DNA from: Leifsonia sp. 1010
Lineage (GTDB): Bacteria; Actinomycetota; Actinomycetes; Actinomycetales; Microbacteriaceae
Length of the DNA: 64,000 bases
NCBI RefSeq assembly: GCF_031455295.1
Contig: NZ_JAVDSL010000001.1
Span: 248,001 to 312,000 of the forward strand
Reading direction: 5' to 3'
Positions 34,269 through 43,264 of the stretch are shown piece after piece. Numbering within the stretch: the stretch's first letter is position 1; each line of letters opens with the position of its first letter. Position numbers and translations under genes: made by a program. A model generated the notes under the pieces. The model saw only the letters and a program-made list of their open reading frames with translations. It was not told the origin of the DNA and did no database searches.

Positions 34269-34640
34269 TCAGGCTTCGTCGGCGAGTTCGCGCACCTCGG
34301 CGGTGCGCTCGCCCGGACGGTCGCCGGTGTTGACCGTCCCCTTCGGCTCGACCATCACGACGAGCGCGTCCTCGTCGGTCTTCGGGCAGTGCTCGACGCC
34401 GCGCGGGACGACGAACACGTCGTGCGGACCGAGCTCCACATCCCCGTCGCGCAGCTGGATGGTGAGCCGCCCGTCGATGACGAGGAACAGCTCGTCGGTC
34501 TCGGGATGCGCGTGCCAGACGAACTCGCCGCGCAGGCGCGCCACCTTCACGTCGTAGTCGTTGACGCTCGCGAGGCGGTGCGGCTGCCACGGCTCCGGGA
34601 TGAGGGCGAAGGCGGCGTCGAGGTTGTGGACCGTGTTCAT
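34269..34640 (-). CDS. Single-domain cupin protein
   Basis: A 123-residue beta-barrel cupin. Motif 1 is VWHAHPETDELFLVIDG (two His and one Glu for metal), and motif 2 is LGPHDVFVVPRGVEHCP. These predict a divalent-metal site. Such mini-cupins are isomerases, dioxygenases or small-molecule sensors; nothing here decides. Its promoter faces that of the DNA ligase gene, with only 60 bp between the two start codons. Confidence 0.9.
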   Translation of the reverse strand: MNTVHNLDAAFALIPEPWQPHRLASVNDYDVKVARLRGEFVWHAHPETDELFLVIDGRLTIQLRDGDVELGPHDVFVVPRGVEHCPKTDEDALVVMVEPKGTVNTGDRPGERTAEVRELADEA

Positions 34641-34646
34641 GTCGTC

Positions 34647-34652
34647 AGCCTA
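34647..34652 (-). promoter_or_regulatory. -10 element TAGGCT, leaderless cupin transcript
   Basis: On the minus strand it ends 6 nt before the ATG at 34640. Confidence 0.55.
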
Positions 34653-34688
34653 GGACCGGCTCGACCGCACGACGTCGGAGGGCGGTGG

Positions 34689-34694
34689 TTGTAT
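34689..34694 (+). promoter_or_regulatory. -10 element TTGTAT, leaderless DNA ligase transcript
   Basis: It ends 6 nt before the GTG at 34701 and supports that start, which otherwise lacks a usable ribosome site. Confidence 0.45.
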
Positions 34695-34700
34695 GGGGAG

Positions 34701-36293
34701 GTGCTCCTCGACACGCTCGTGACGACGGCTGAGACCGTCGCATCCACCCGGTCCCGGCTGGCGAAGGTGGATGCGCTCGCGGCGCTTCTCGCCGACCTCG
34801 ATCCGGAGGAGATCGCCCCGGCCGTCGGTTTCCTCGTCGGCAAGGCCCGGCAGGGGCGCGTCGGCGTCGGCTGGCGCGGGCTCAGCGGCGCGATGGGCGA
34901 ACCCGCGTCGGAGTCCTCTCTGACCGTCGATGATCTGGATGCGCTGCTCGACCGCCTCGCGGCGCCGTCGGGATCGGGCTCGGCCGGTGAGCGCAACCGC
35001 GCCCTCCGCGACTTCACAGCGCGGGCCACCGCACGCGAGCAGGACTTCATCGCGCGCGTGCTCCTCGGCGAGATGCGGACGGGGGCGCTCGAAGGCGTGC
35101 TGATGGATGCGATCGCCCGGGCCGCGGACCGCCCCGGCGCCAGTGTTCGCCGCGCCGCGATGCTGTCGGGAAACCTCGGCGAGACCGCCCGCCTGGCGCT
35201 GACCGGCACTGCGGAGGAGCTCGATGCGGTCGGCCTGGTCGTGGGCCGGCCGGTTCTTCCGATGCTGGCGGCGTCGGCCCCGAGCGCGGCGGAGGCCCTC
35301 GCGACAACCGGGGAGGCGTCGGTCGAGTACAAGCTCGACGGCGCGCGCATCCAGGTGCACCGACGCGGCGACGAGGTCCGCGTCTTCACCCGCAACCTCG
35401 CGGACATCACCCACCGTCTGCCGGAGGTGGTCGAGGTGGCGCGGCGCCTGCCGGTGCGCGACGTGATCCTCGACGGAGAGACCCTGTCGCTGGATGAGGA
35501 CGGCGCACCCCGGCCGTTCCAGGACACCATGTCGAGGTTTGCGCGGTGGAGCTCAGGGGCGGCGCGAAGCGACGCCGCGACCCCAGCGCCGAAGGAGCCT
35601 GCGACTGAGGGTCCAGATGCGGTTCGCGAGACGGTGCTGCATCCCTGGTTCTTCGACATCCTGCACGTCGACGGCCGCGATCTGCTCGACGAGCCGCTGT
35701 CCATCCGGCTGGCGGAGCTGGAGCGCGTTGCCGGCGATCACCGCATCCCCGGCGAGGTCACGGCCGATCCGGAGGTGGCCGAGCGCGTCGCGCGCGACGC
35801 CCTTTCCGCCGGGCAGGAGGGCGTGGTCGTCAAGGCGATCGACTCTCCGTACGCTGCGGGTCGCCGGGGTTCCAGCTGGGTCAAGGTGAAGCCCGTGCAC
35901 ACCTACGACCTGGTCGTCCTCGCCGTGGAGTGGGGGTCGGGGCGGCGGCAGGGACTGCTGTCGAACATCCACCTCGGGGCCCGCGATCCGGAGGGCGCGT
36001 TCGGCGAGCCGGGCGGGTTCGTGATGGTCGGCAAGACCTTCAAGGGCCTCACCGACAAGCTCCTCGCCTGGCAGACGGAGCACTTCCCGGAGATCGAGGT
36101 GCGGCGAACCGCCGGGACGGTCTGGGTCGCGCCGACGACCGTCGTCGAGATCGCGATCGACGGCGTGCAGCGCTCCAGCCGCTACCCCGGCGGCATCGCC
36201 CTGCGCTTCGCCCGCGTCAAGCGGTACCGCGACGACAAGGACGCCGGCGAGGCCGACACGATCGAGACGCTGCGCGGCCTCCTCCGCGAGTGA
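34701..36293 (+). CDS. ATP-dependent DNA ligase
   Basis: A 530-residue ligase that seals nicks using ATP, additional to the NAD-dependent LigA of all bacteria. The N-terminal helical DNA-binding domain (about 1-185) resembles archaeal and eukaryotic ligase I. The nucleotidyltransferase domain begins with motif I EYKLDGAR (K211 is adenylated) and has DGETLSLD (motif III), EGVVVKAIDS (IV) and SSWVKVKP (V). The OB-fold domain ends with VEIAIDGVQRSSRYPGGIALRFARVKRYRDD, motif VI, split here by family convention. The length and order match the actinobacterial LigB group. A short insert (about 290-315, Ala/Pro-rich) interrupts the transferase domain. Confidence 0.93.
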   Translation: MLLDTLVTTAETVASTRSRLAKVDALAALLADLDPEEIAPAVGFLVGKARQGRVGVGWRGLSGAMGEPASESSLTVDDLDALLDRLAAPSGSGSAGERNRALRDFTARATAREQDFIARVLLGEMRTGALEGVLMDAIARAADRPGASVRRAAMLSGNLGETARLALTGTAEELDAVGLVVGRPVLPMLAASAPSAAEALATTGEASVEYKLDGARIQVHRRGDEVRVFTRNLADITHRLPEVVEVARRLPVRDVILDGETLSLDEDGAPRPFQDTMSRFARWSSGAARSDAATPAPKEPATEGPDAVRETVLHPWFFDILHVDGRDLLDEPLSIRLAELERVAGDHRIPGEVTADPEVAERVARDALSAGQEGVVVKAIDSPYAAGRRGSSWVKVKPVHTYDLVVLAVEWGSGRRQGLLSNIHLGARDPEGAFGEPGGFVMVGKTFKGLTDKLLAWQTEHFPEIEVRRTAGTVWVAPTTVVEIAIDGVQRSSRYPGGIALRFARVKRYRDDKDAGEADTIETLRGLLRE

Positions 36294-36318
36294 CCGCCGC
36301 GTCCCTCCCCCGCTCGCC

Positions 36319-36537
36319 GAAACGGAGGAGTTCCGGGTCCGATCGGCTCGCGAACTCCTCCGGTCCGCGCATTCCGCCAGAGTGTCGGCCGGAATCTCCT
36401 CCATTTCGCGCAACCTCGCGGACGCGGGAGAAGTGCCGCGGCGGGCCGCAGAAGGGAGGAACTCCCACGGCGATGCGCGGCGTTTCGCCACGAACGGAGG
36501 ATGCGCGGAGCCGGACGCGCGGGATGTCCTCCGTTTC
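36319..36537. repeat. Intergenic array A: six copies of the GAAACGGAGGA motif in mixed orientation
   Basis: The 286-bp gap between the convergent ligase and AsnC genes holds copies at 36319-36329 (+, exact), 36356-36362 (-, core TCCTCCG), 36397-36407 (-, one mismatch), 36451-36460 (+, GAAGGGAGGA), 36492-36501 (+, GAACGGAGGA) and 36527-36537 (-, exact). Neighbouring opposite copies can form hairpins: 36323-36333 with 36352-36362 is an 11-bp perfect stem, and 36493-36501 with 36527-36535 a 9-bp stem. No open frame or known RNA family is recognised. The same motif, count and orientation order recur at 46754-46951. Confidence 0.75.
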
Positions 36538-36579
36538 AGCCGCACCGACGGAGCCGACCGCTGGGGGCGGACGCGAGCG

Positions 36580-37626
36580 TCACGCCCGCAGGCGCGCCGC
36601 CTCCCGCCGCTCGGCCTCGTCGGCGTAGCCGACCTGCGCCCGCCACCACGGCGTCTCGATGAAGCCGCGCTTGAGGTAGAGCAGCTCCATCGCGCCCGTC
36701 CATCCCTCGACGCCGTCGAGCACCGAGAGGGTGTGCGAGATGAACTGGTTCAGCTCCGCCACTGACGGCGTGATCAGCTCGCAGAACAGGGAGTTATCAT
36801 CCAGCAGCGAGGCGAGGTAGCGCACAGCCGGATACCCGGAGAGCTCCTGCGCGACCGCCTCCAGCCGGGAGGGCGCGACCTTGACCAGCAGCAGCGTCTC
36901 CGCTCCCATCCCGAGCGCCGCCGCGGGGACGAGCGTGAGGATGTCGAGGCAGTGGTTCGCGCGCATCCGGTCGAAGCGGCGCCGCACGCTGGACTCGTTC
37001 ATGCCCGTCCGGTCGCCGATGGCCTGGAAGGTGACACGGCCGTCGTCGCGGAGGGCGGCGAGGATGCGGCGGTCGGCCTCGTCGAGGTGGTCGGGCTCGC
37101 ACATCTCGGCGTCGACCAGCGACGCCTTCTCGTCCTCCTGCGGGAGCTTCATCGTCTCGGCGAACAGCTGCCGGCTCCAGTCGTGCCGCACCTTGTGCAC
37201 GTGCATGATGAGGTCGCTGCGCCAGCGCTTGATGCCGGCGATGGACTGCAGCTGCTGGATGAGTTGCGGGTAGTGCGCCGCCCCTCCCGTCACCACGACC
37301 TCGGCCATGATGTCGTACTGTCCGGTCACCAGCGTGAGGAAGCGGACGTCGGCATGCTCCACGAGCGCTGCCGCGACCTCGAGCTGCGTGCCCGGACGGC
37401 AGTTCAGCCGCACCAGGAACGTGTCGACCTGCCCGGAACTGCCGAGGGCCGGCACGACGGCGATCCGCACGACGCCGTCCTGCACCAGCTGCTGGCCGCG
37501 GCGGGCGACGGTGGCGGAGGAGCTGCCGACCATGTCCGCGATCGCGGTCCAGCTCGCTCGCCCGTCGTGCTGGAGCGCGACGATGATGCGGCGGTCGAGG
37601 TCGTCGAGGGTGTCGAGCGCCTTCAC
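36580..37626 (-). CDS. Double-module Lrp/AsnC family regulator
   Basis: A 348-residue protein made of two complete Lrp/AsnC units in tandem, each normally about 150 residues. Module 1 has an HTH (about 5-55: LDDLDRRIIVALQHDGRASW, VGSSSATVARRGQQLV) and a RAM domain (about 65-150). Module 2 has an HTH (about 175-225: LDEADRRILAALRDDGRVTF, GMNESSVRRRFDRM) and a second RAM domain (about 230-320). The GTG at 37626 overlaps the stop of the upstream hydrolase gene (GTGA), so it is the last gene of the minus-strand peptide cassette. It probably senses an amino acid released from imported peptides and controls the cassette. Both HTH units look intact. Confidence 0.9.
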   Translation of the reverse strand: MKALDTLDDLDRRIIVALQHDGRASWTAIADMVGSSSATVARRGQQLVQDGVVRIAVVPALGSSGQVDTFLVRLNCRPGTQLEVAAALVEHADVRFLTLVTGQYDIMAEVVVTGGAAHYPQLIQQLQSIAGIKRWRSDLIMHVHKVRHDWSRQLFAETMKLPQEDEKASLVDAEMCEPDHLDEADRRILAALRDDGRVTFQAIGDRTGMNESSVRRRFDRMRANHCLDILTLVPAAALGMGAETLLLVKVAPSRLEAVAQELSGYPAVRYLASLLDDNSLFCELITPSVAELNQFISHTLSVLDGVEGWTGAMELLYLKRGFIETPWWRAQVGYADEAERREAARLRA

Positions 37627-38531
37627 TCGGACGCCGCGCTCCGCACCGGCGGCACCACTTCGTGCAGGAATCCCCGCACCGTGTCCGTCCATGCCTCCGC
37701 CTCCTCGATCTGGGGGGAGTGACCCGATTTCTCGAAAATCGCCAGCCGCGCATCCGGGATGAGCGACACGATCGTCTCCGAGCACGAGACCGGCGTGATC
37801 CAGTCGGTCCGCCCGACGGTCACCAGCGTGGGTGCGGTGATCCCCGGGAGCGCCCCCTTCAGATCATAGGTCGGAAGGTTCTTCGAGAAGGCGTAGTTGT
37901 GCGCCTCGTAGCGGTACGGGGTCGCCTCCACCTTCCGTTCGACCGCCTCCGGGTCGTAGACGTAGTCGTACAGCGGGAGGATCTCGCGCCAGCAGTCGCG
38001 CAGGTCGTCGTTGTCGCGCACCCGGCCCTCGTCGATGCGGTCGAACTTCTCCATGTCGACGGTCACCCGGTCGGAGGCGAGCGCGTTCTTCCGGGACAGC
38101 TCCGAGTGGGAGTTGTCGGCCGCCGTGTCGCGCAGCACCAGGGCGAGCACCCGGTCCGGGTACCGCGTCGCGTACTCCAGCGACATGAAGCCGCCGTACG
38201 AGCCGCCGGCCATGACGATCCGCTCGGCGCCGATCCACTCGCGCAGCGCGTCGATGTCTGCCGCCCACTGCTCGTGGCTGAACTCGCCGTTGCCCTCGCT
38301 CTCGCCCGAGCCGCGCGCATCGAACACGACGACGCGGTACTCGTCGGCCAGCCGCCCGAAGCTGGCGCGCGGCTCGGCGCGCGAACCGAGACCGGGTGCG
38401 CCGTGGTGGGTGATGATCACCGGCGCCCCCTCCGGCCCAAGCACCTCGACGGCGAGGCGATTGCCGTTGATCTCGACGAACTGCGCGGTGGTGGTCGCGG
38501 CGGCGAACTCGGGGGAGACGTCTGTTGTCAC
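37623..38531 (-). CDS. Alpha/beta hydrolase, proline-iminopeptidase-like (S33)
   Basis: A 302-residue cytoplasmic hydrolase. The sequence has ITHHGAPGLGSRAEPRASFG (HG oxyanion region), VVVFDARGSGES (as in prolyl iminopeptidases), nucleophile elbow GGSYGGFMS, an acid in VGRTDWITP, and the catalytic His in FEKSGHSPQIEEAEAW. The fold and the DARGSGES motif match prolyl iminopeptidase/tricorn-interacting factor relatives, so removal of N-terminal residues from peptides is plausible. It sits between the M24 peptidase and the AsnC regulator genes in the peptide cassette. GTG follows GAAAGGA. Confidence 0.88.
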   Translation of the reverse strand: MTTDVSPEFAAATTTAQFVEINGNRLAVEVLGPEGAPVIITHHGAPGLGSRAEPRASFGRLADEYRVVVFDARGSGESEGNGEFSHEQWAADIDALREWIGAERIVMAGGSYGGFMSLEYATRYPDRVLALVLRDTAADNSHSELSRKNALASDRVTVDMEKFDRIDEGRVRDNDDLRDCWREILPLYDYVYDPEAVERKVEATPYRYEAHNYAFSKNLPTYDLKGALPGITAPTLVTVGRTDWITPVSCSETIVSLIPDARLAIFEKSGHSPQIEEAEAWTDTVRGFLHEVVPPVRSAASE

Positions 38532-38583
38532 GGGGTTCCTTTCGATGGCGGTGCTGTGGTGCGGTGATTCGGAGATCGGTGGT

Positions 38584-39756
38584 TCAGAGGTCGATGGTGC
38601 AATGGTCGAGGTCGCGGGGGAACGAGGTCAGCGGTCTCGCGCCGTCCTCCGTGACCAGCATGGAGTCGGAGATGCGGTAACCGGCATGCCCGGGAATGTA
38701 GACGCCCGGCTCGTTGGAGACGATCATCCCCGCTTCGAGCAGCGTCGGGTCGCCGTCCTCCAGCCACGGCGGCTCGTGCATCCCGAGTCCGATGCCGTGC
38801 CCCTGCCGATGGCGGAGGTATTCGCCGAGGCCCGCCTCCCGGATGACGTCGATGCAGTCGGCGTTCGCCTGGCGGCACTCGCGGCCGGGCCGGATGGCGG
38901 AGGCGCCGGTGGCCTGCGCGAGCCGGACGGCGTCGTGGTAGCGCCGCTGGTCGGCGGTCGGCGTGCCGAGCACGAAGGTGCGCTCCCCCTCGACGAAGCG
39001 GCCGCCGACGGCGCAGCCGAGCGAGAGCATGAAGGTGTCGCCGGGGTGCAGGCGGTACCCGGACGGCAGCCCGTGCGGGTAGGCGGAGTTCGCGCCCGCG
39101 TAGACGAGACCGCCCGCGAGCGGCGATACGACGACGACATCGTCGTGTTCTGCGTACATCGTCGAGACGCCGACTCCGCCGACATGCGAGGCCAATTCCG
39201 CCTCGCTCGGCAGCTCGCCGCCGGCCGAGACGCGCTCGCGGATCAGGGCGACCCCGGATTCGAGCATCAGGTCGGTGATGCGCGCAGCTTCGGCGTGCAG
39301 GGCGACCTCCTCGGGCAGCTTCACGTAGCGGGCCACGGTGACCAGCGGGGTCGCAACGGCCTCGCCTGCGTCGAGTTCGGCGAACGCGGCGGCCTGCCGC
39401 TCCCACGTCACCCCGGTCGAGAACCCCACCCGGCCGGCGCGCCCTACCCGGTCCGCGAGCGCCCGGAACGGCGGGAGGACGCCGGGGAACTCGGGATAGG
39501 ACACCAACTCGGCACGGGCGGACTGGCGTTCCGCGTTCTCCCGCTCGAGCTCGGGGACGAGGAGGACCGTGCGGCCCTCCGCATCCATCCACACCGCCAC
39601 CGGACGCTCGCTCGGATGATGGAAGAAGCCGGTCAGGTAGGCGACGTCCTCCGGCGAGTCGGTCAGCAGGGCGTCGAGCCCCTCGGCGGCGAGCCGGGAG
39701 CGGACGCGGTCCTGGATGCGGTCGAGCGCGTCGGCGGTCAGCAGGGTGCGGAACAC
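38584..39756 (-). CDS. M24 family aminopeptidase (Xaa-Pro peptidase-like)
   Basis: A 390-residue metallopeptidase with the creatinase/prolidase N-terminal domain (about 1-145) and the pita-bread catalytic domain. Metal ligand candidates are the Asp in GDTFMLSLGC (usually a DxxxD pair), the His in RQGHGIGLGMHEPPW, and the two Glu in VSNEPGVYIPG and the C-terminal LVTEDG. The canonical first Asp is less clear because the motif reads LHPGDTFMLSLGCAVGGRF, so one metal site may be altered. GTG at 39756 follows GAAGGAG. It lies directly downstream of the permease genes and would trim imported peptides, perhaps Xaa-Pro. Confidence 0.88.
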   Translation of the reverse strand: MFRTLLTADALDRIQDRVRSRLAAEGLDALLTDSPEDVAYLTGFFHHPSERPVAVWMDAEGRTVLLVPELERENAERQSARAELVSYPEFPGVLPPFRALADRVGRAGRVGFSTGVTWERQAAAFAELDAGEAVATPLVTVARYVKLPEEVALHAEAARITDLMLESGVALIRERVSAGGELPSEAELASHVGGVGVSTMYAEHDDVVVVSPLAGGLVYAGANSAYPHGLPSGYRLHPGDTFMLSLGCAVGGRFVEGERTFVLGTPTADQRRYHDAVRLAQATGASAIRPGRECRQANADCIDVIREAGLGEYLRHRQGHGIGLGMHEPPWLEDGDPTLLEAGMIVSNEPGVYIPGHAGYRISDSMLVTEDGARPLTSFPRDLDHCTIDL

Positions 39757-39770
39757 GGGTCTCCTTCGGA

Positions 39771-40667
39771 TCAGCGGCGACGCGACTTGGGGTTGCGCGC
39801 GTCGTTGTAGGCGATGGACAGCAGCGTCGCCGAGAGAACGAGCAGCAGGATCGCGATGGACGGGAACAGGGTCAGCCACCAGGCGCTCGACATCGCGCCC
39901 GACTGCTGCGCCTCGTAGAGGATGCGCCCCCACGACCAGACGTTCGGATCGCCCAGCCCGAGGAAGGCGAGGCCCGCGGCCGAGAGCACGGCGCGCGAGG
40001 CGGTGACGACGACCGAGACGACGATCACGGGAGTGACCGCCGGTACCACGTGCCGCACGATGATCCACAGCGGGGAGGAGGTCATCAGCCGGGCGGCGTC
40101 GACGTACGGGAGGCGCACGACCGTCAGCGCCTGCGAGCGCACCAGCCGGGTGACCTCCGGCCAGGAGAAGGCTGCGACGACGAGGATGATCGTGGTGGTG
40201 CTCGGTCCGACCAGCGCGGCGATGAGGATCATCAACGGCAGCACCGGGAGCGACAGGGTCAGGTCGACGACGACGCTGATGAAGCCGTCGAGCCGCCGGA
40301 AGTACGCGCCGGCGACGGCGACGATGGTCCCGACGACGATGGCGATGGCGGAGGCCGCCACCGCGACCAGGATGCTCTGCTGCGACCCCCAGACCACCTC
40401 GCCGAACACATCCCGGCCGAGGCTGTCGGTGCCGAACCAGTGGGCGCCGCTCGGCGGCGCGAGGACGGGGTCGCCGTAGCTCGGCGGATAGGGCGCGATC
40501 AGCGGGGCCGCGATCGCGACGATGGTGAGCACGATGAGGACGGCGAGCGCCAGCATCCCGAGCGGCTCCCGGCGGAACGCCCGCCAGGTCTGCGCGGCCG
40601 CGCGGCCGTTCTCCAGAGCGACCGGCTCGATGCCGACCGCGGCCTCGGTGACTGCTGCCTGGGTCAT
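39771..40667 (-). CDS. Peptide ABC transporter permease (OppC/DppC type)
   Basis: A 298-residue inner-membrane subunit with a long cytoplasmic N-terminus and about six helices. It has the OppC N-terminal domain (AFRREPLGMLALAVLIVL), HWFGTDSLGRDVFGEVVWGS and the EAA-loop equivalent PYVDAARLMTSSPLWIIVRHVVP. The ATG overlaps the stop of the upstream DppB-type gene (ATGA). Confidence 0.93.
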   Translation of the reverse strand: MTQAAVTEAAVGIEPVALENGRAAAQTWRAFRREPLGMLALAVLIVLTIVAIAAPLIAPYPPSYGDPVLAPPSGAHWFGTDSLGRDVFGEVVWGSQQSILVAVAASAIAIVVGTIVAVAGAYFRRLDGFISVVVDLTLSLPVLPLMILIAALVGPSTTTIILVVAAFSWPEVTRLVRSQALTVVRLPYVDAARLMTSSPLWIIVRHVVPAVTPVIVVSVVVTASRAVLSAAGLAFLGLGDPNVWSWGRILYEAQQSGAMSSAWWLTLFPSIAILLLVLSATLLSIAYNDARNPKSRRR

Positions 40668-41626
40668 GCCTTCTTCACTCTCGGGTCGAGGAATCCGTAG
40701 ACGGTGTCGGTGATCATGTTCGCCACCACGACCGTGATGGCGAGCATCAGGAACGCGCCCTGCAGCACGGGGAAGTCGAGCTGCGTGACCGCCTCGTAGA
40801 TCCCGCGGCCGATGCCCGGGTAGGCGAACACGGTCTCGGTGAGGACGGCGCCGCCGACGAGGAAGCCCAGCTGGAGCCCGATCAGCGTCGTGGTCGGGAG
40901 CAGCGCGTTCCGCAGGGCGTGCTTCCACAGCACCCGGCGGTACGGGAGACCGTTGGCCCGGGCCAGGGTCGTGTAGTCCTCTCCCAGCGCGTCGATCAGG
41001 GTCGAGCGCATGGTCAGCACGTACGAGCCGAGCTGCACCAGCATGAGCGACACCGCCGGCAGGATGAGATGGCTGGCCACCGAGCCGTACCAGGCCAACC
41101 CGTAGGCGTCCTGGTCGTATGCTCCGCCGATCGGCAGCCAGTGGAGCATCAGCCCGAACACGAACAGCAGCAGCACGCCTATGCTCGGGACGAAGATGGA
41201 CTGGCCGGTGACGCCGACGATCTGCACCACCTTGTCGAGGAAGCGGCCACGGTGGGAGGCCGCCAGCACCCCGAGCGGGATGCCGACGGCCACCGTGAGC
41301 ACCAGAGCGGTGCCGGTGAGCAGCAGCGTCCACGGGAGTCGCTGCATCAGCACGTCGAGCACAGGAATCGACTGCGTGAACGAGACCCCCAGGTTTCCCT
41401 GGACGAGCTGCCACAGATAGATGCCGTACTGCACGATCAGCGGCTGATCGAGCCCGTACTGCTGGAGCAGGGCCGCCCGCGTGTCCTCGGTCATGTTCGG
41501 GCTGGCGACCGCCAGCGCCGGGTCTCCGGGCAGCAGGCGCAGCAGGAGGAACGTCACGGTCACGGCGAACCAGATCGTGAGCACACCCCTCCCGAGCCTC
41601 GGGAGCAGGAACAGGAACCGGGACAC
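40664..41626 (-). CDS. Peptide ABC transporter permease (OppB/DppB type)
   Basis: A 320-residue inner-membrane subunit with the family start FLFLLPRLGRGVLTIWFAVT, then LLRLLPGDPA and YGLDQPLIVQYGIYLWQLVQ. Its EAA-loop equivalent is EDYTTLARANGLPYRRVLWK and HALRNALLP. It pairs with the OppC-type protein to form the translocation pore. It begins 21 bp after the substrate-binding protein gene ends. Confidence 0.93.
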   Translation of the reverse strand: MSRFLFLLPRLGRGVLTIWFAVTVTFLLLRLLPGDPALAVASPNMTEDTRAALLQQYGLDQPLIVQYGIYLWQLVQGNLGVSFTQSIPVLDVLMQRLPWTLLLTGTALVLTVAVGIPLGVLAASHRGRFLDKVVQIVGVTGQSIFVPSIGVLLLFVFGLMLHWLPIGGAYDQDAYGLAWYGSVASHLILPAVSLMLVQLGSYVLTMRSTLIDALGEDYTTLARANGLPYRRVLWKHALRNALLPTTTLIGLQLGFLVGGAVLTETVFAYPGIGRGIYEAVTQLDFPVLQGAFLMLAITVVVANMITDTVYGFLDPRVKKA

Positions 41627-41647
41627 GCGGGTCGGCCTCGCTTTCGG

Positions 41648-43264
41648 CTACTTGCCGGTCGGGTGCGCGCTGGCGACCGAGACCGGGTTGACGATGGACA
41701 GCAGCTCGCTGGGCTTCGAGACGAACCCGGTCCACTTCGAGCTGGACGCGAAGTACAGGTTCTGCGTGTACATGATGTTGTCGTACACGTTGTCCCGCAC
41801 GATCTTCGCGGCCTCCCGCATCAGCTTCACCTTCTCCTTCTTGTCGGTGGTCGCGGCGCCCTGGGCGATCAGGTCGTTGAGCTTCGCGTCGTCGACGTAG
41901 GTGTAGTTGATGGCGCCTTCGGGGAGGTAGGCGAGCGTCATGTTCGTCACCGGGTCGTCCATGATGGCGAAGTTGCCGGCGTAGATGTCGAAGTCGCCCT
42001 TGTTGGTCATCGCGAGGTAGGTGTTCCGTTCGGTGCCCTGGAGCTCGATCGGGATGCCCGCCTTCGCCGCGCTGTCCTTGACGAGGGTCGCCCACTGCGA
42101 GGTGACGCTGTCCTGGAGGGAGTAGATCAGCCGGAACTTGACGGGGAACATCCCGTCGGAGCCGGCCGTGTATCCCGCCTTCTCCATCAGCGACCGCGCC
42201 TCGTCCGTGTCGAACGAGTACTCCTTGATGGACTTGTCGTAGTAGTCCTTCAGCACCGGCATCAGCGGGCTCGACCCGGTCGACACGGCCTGACCCTGCA
42301 GGACGACCTTGCGGATCGCGTCGTAGTCGACCGCGTGGGCGAGCGCCTGACGCACCTCGAGCTTCGCGAGCACCGGGTTCTTCATGTTGTAGGTCATGTG
42401 GGCGTAGCCCAGCCCGACCGCCTCGGTGACCGTGATGCCGCTCGTCGACTTCAGCTTCGCGACCTGCGCCGGGGGCAGCGCGTTGGCGATCGCATCCACT
42501 TCACCGCTCTGCAGCGCGAGGATCTCCGTGTTGACGTCCGGGAAGACCCGGTACACGACCTTGGCGGAGAGCGGCGTGCCGCCCTCGACCAGCGGGTAGT
42601 CGTCGACGCGGTCGAGCGTGTAGCTCTGCCCCACCTGCACCGCCGACAGCTTGTACGGTCCGGCGCTGACCCAGCCGCCGTCCTTGCCGTCGTTCGGGAA
42701 CGTGGCGACGGAGTCGGCCTTCTCGAACACGTGCTTCGGGACGATGTTTCCCCAGAAGCCGATCTCGTCGACGATCGACGAATCCGGCTTGGTCAGGGTG
42801 AACTCGACCCGCGTCTTAGACACCGCCTTCGCCGTGTCGAGGTTGGCGAGCTGGCCGTAGAAGGTGCCGGAGGGCTTGTCCTTCTTCACGGCGTTCATCG
42901 TCCACGCGACGTCCTCCGCGGTGAGCGGCTGGCCGTCGCTCCACTTCATGTCGTCGCGGATCTCGTAGTACCCGGTGGTGTCGTTCACGTAGCCCCACTT
43001 GGTGGCGAGCTGCGGCTTCTTCGAGCCGTCGTTCGCGATCTCCAGCAGGTGCGGATACATGAGGTTGGTGATCCAGTAGTCGCTGCGGCTGTTGCCGACG
43101 AGCGGGTTGTAGTTGACGACGTCGGTCGTCGTGGCGATCGTGAGCGTCGCCGAGCCGGCCGTGGCGGAGCTCGCCGCGGGCGGCGCGCTCGGCGCGCACG
43201 CACTGAGTGCCAGGGCCGCGACGGCGAGTGTTGCCGCCGCGACCGCGATCTTCCGTGGGCGCAT
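41648..43264 (-). CDS. Peptide ABC transporter substrate-binding lipoprotein (family 5)
   Basis: A 538-residue exported solute receptor. The lipobox LSAC places the lipid on C23. The SBP_bac_5 domain starts at about 45 with LTIATTTDVVNYNPLVGNS and contains WSDGQPLTAEDVAWTMNAVK, the most conserved family block, and RQALAHAVDYDAIRKVVLQG. Family members bind oligopeptides, dipeptides or nickel. The flanking M19 dipeptidase and M24 peptidase genes favour peptides. The ATG shares one base with the dipeptidase stop (TGATG), following GAAGGAGGT. Confidence 0.94.
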   Translation of the reverse strand: MRPRKIAVAAATLAVAALALSACAPSAPPAASSATAGSATLTIATTTDVVNYNPLVGNSRSDYWITNLMYPHLLEIANDGSKKPQLATKWGYVNDTTGYYEIRDDMKWSDGQPLTAEDVAWTMNAVKKDKPSGTFYGQLANLDTAKAVSKTRVEFTLTKPDSSIVDEIGFWGNIVPKHVFEKADSVATFPNDGKDGGWVSAGPYKLSAVQVGQSYTLDRVDDYPLVEGGTPLSAKVVYRVFPDVNTEILALQSGEVDAIANALPPAQVAKLKSTSGITVTEAVGLGYAHMTYNMKNPVLAKLEVRQALAHAVDYDAIRKVVLQGQAVSTGSSPLMPVLKDYYDKSIKEYSFDTDEARSLMEKAGYTAGSDGMFPVKFRLIYSLQDSVTSQWATLVKDSAAKAGIPIELQGTERNTYLAMTNKGDFDIYAGNFAIMDDPVTNMTLAYLPEGAINYTYVDDAKLNDLIAQGAATTDKKEKVKLMREAAKIVRDNVYDNIMYTQNLYFASSSKWTGFVSKPSELLSIVNPVSVASAHPTGK

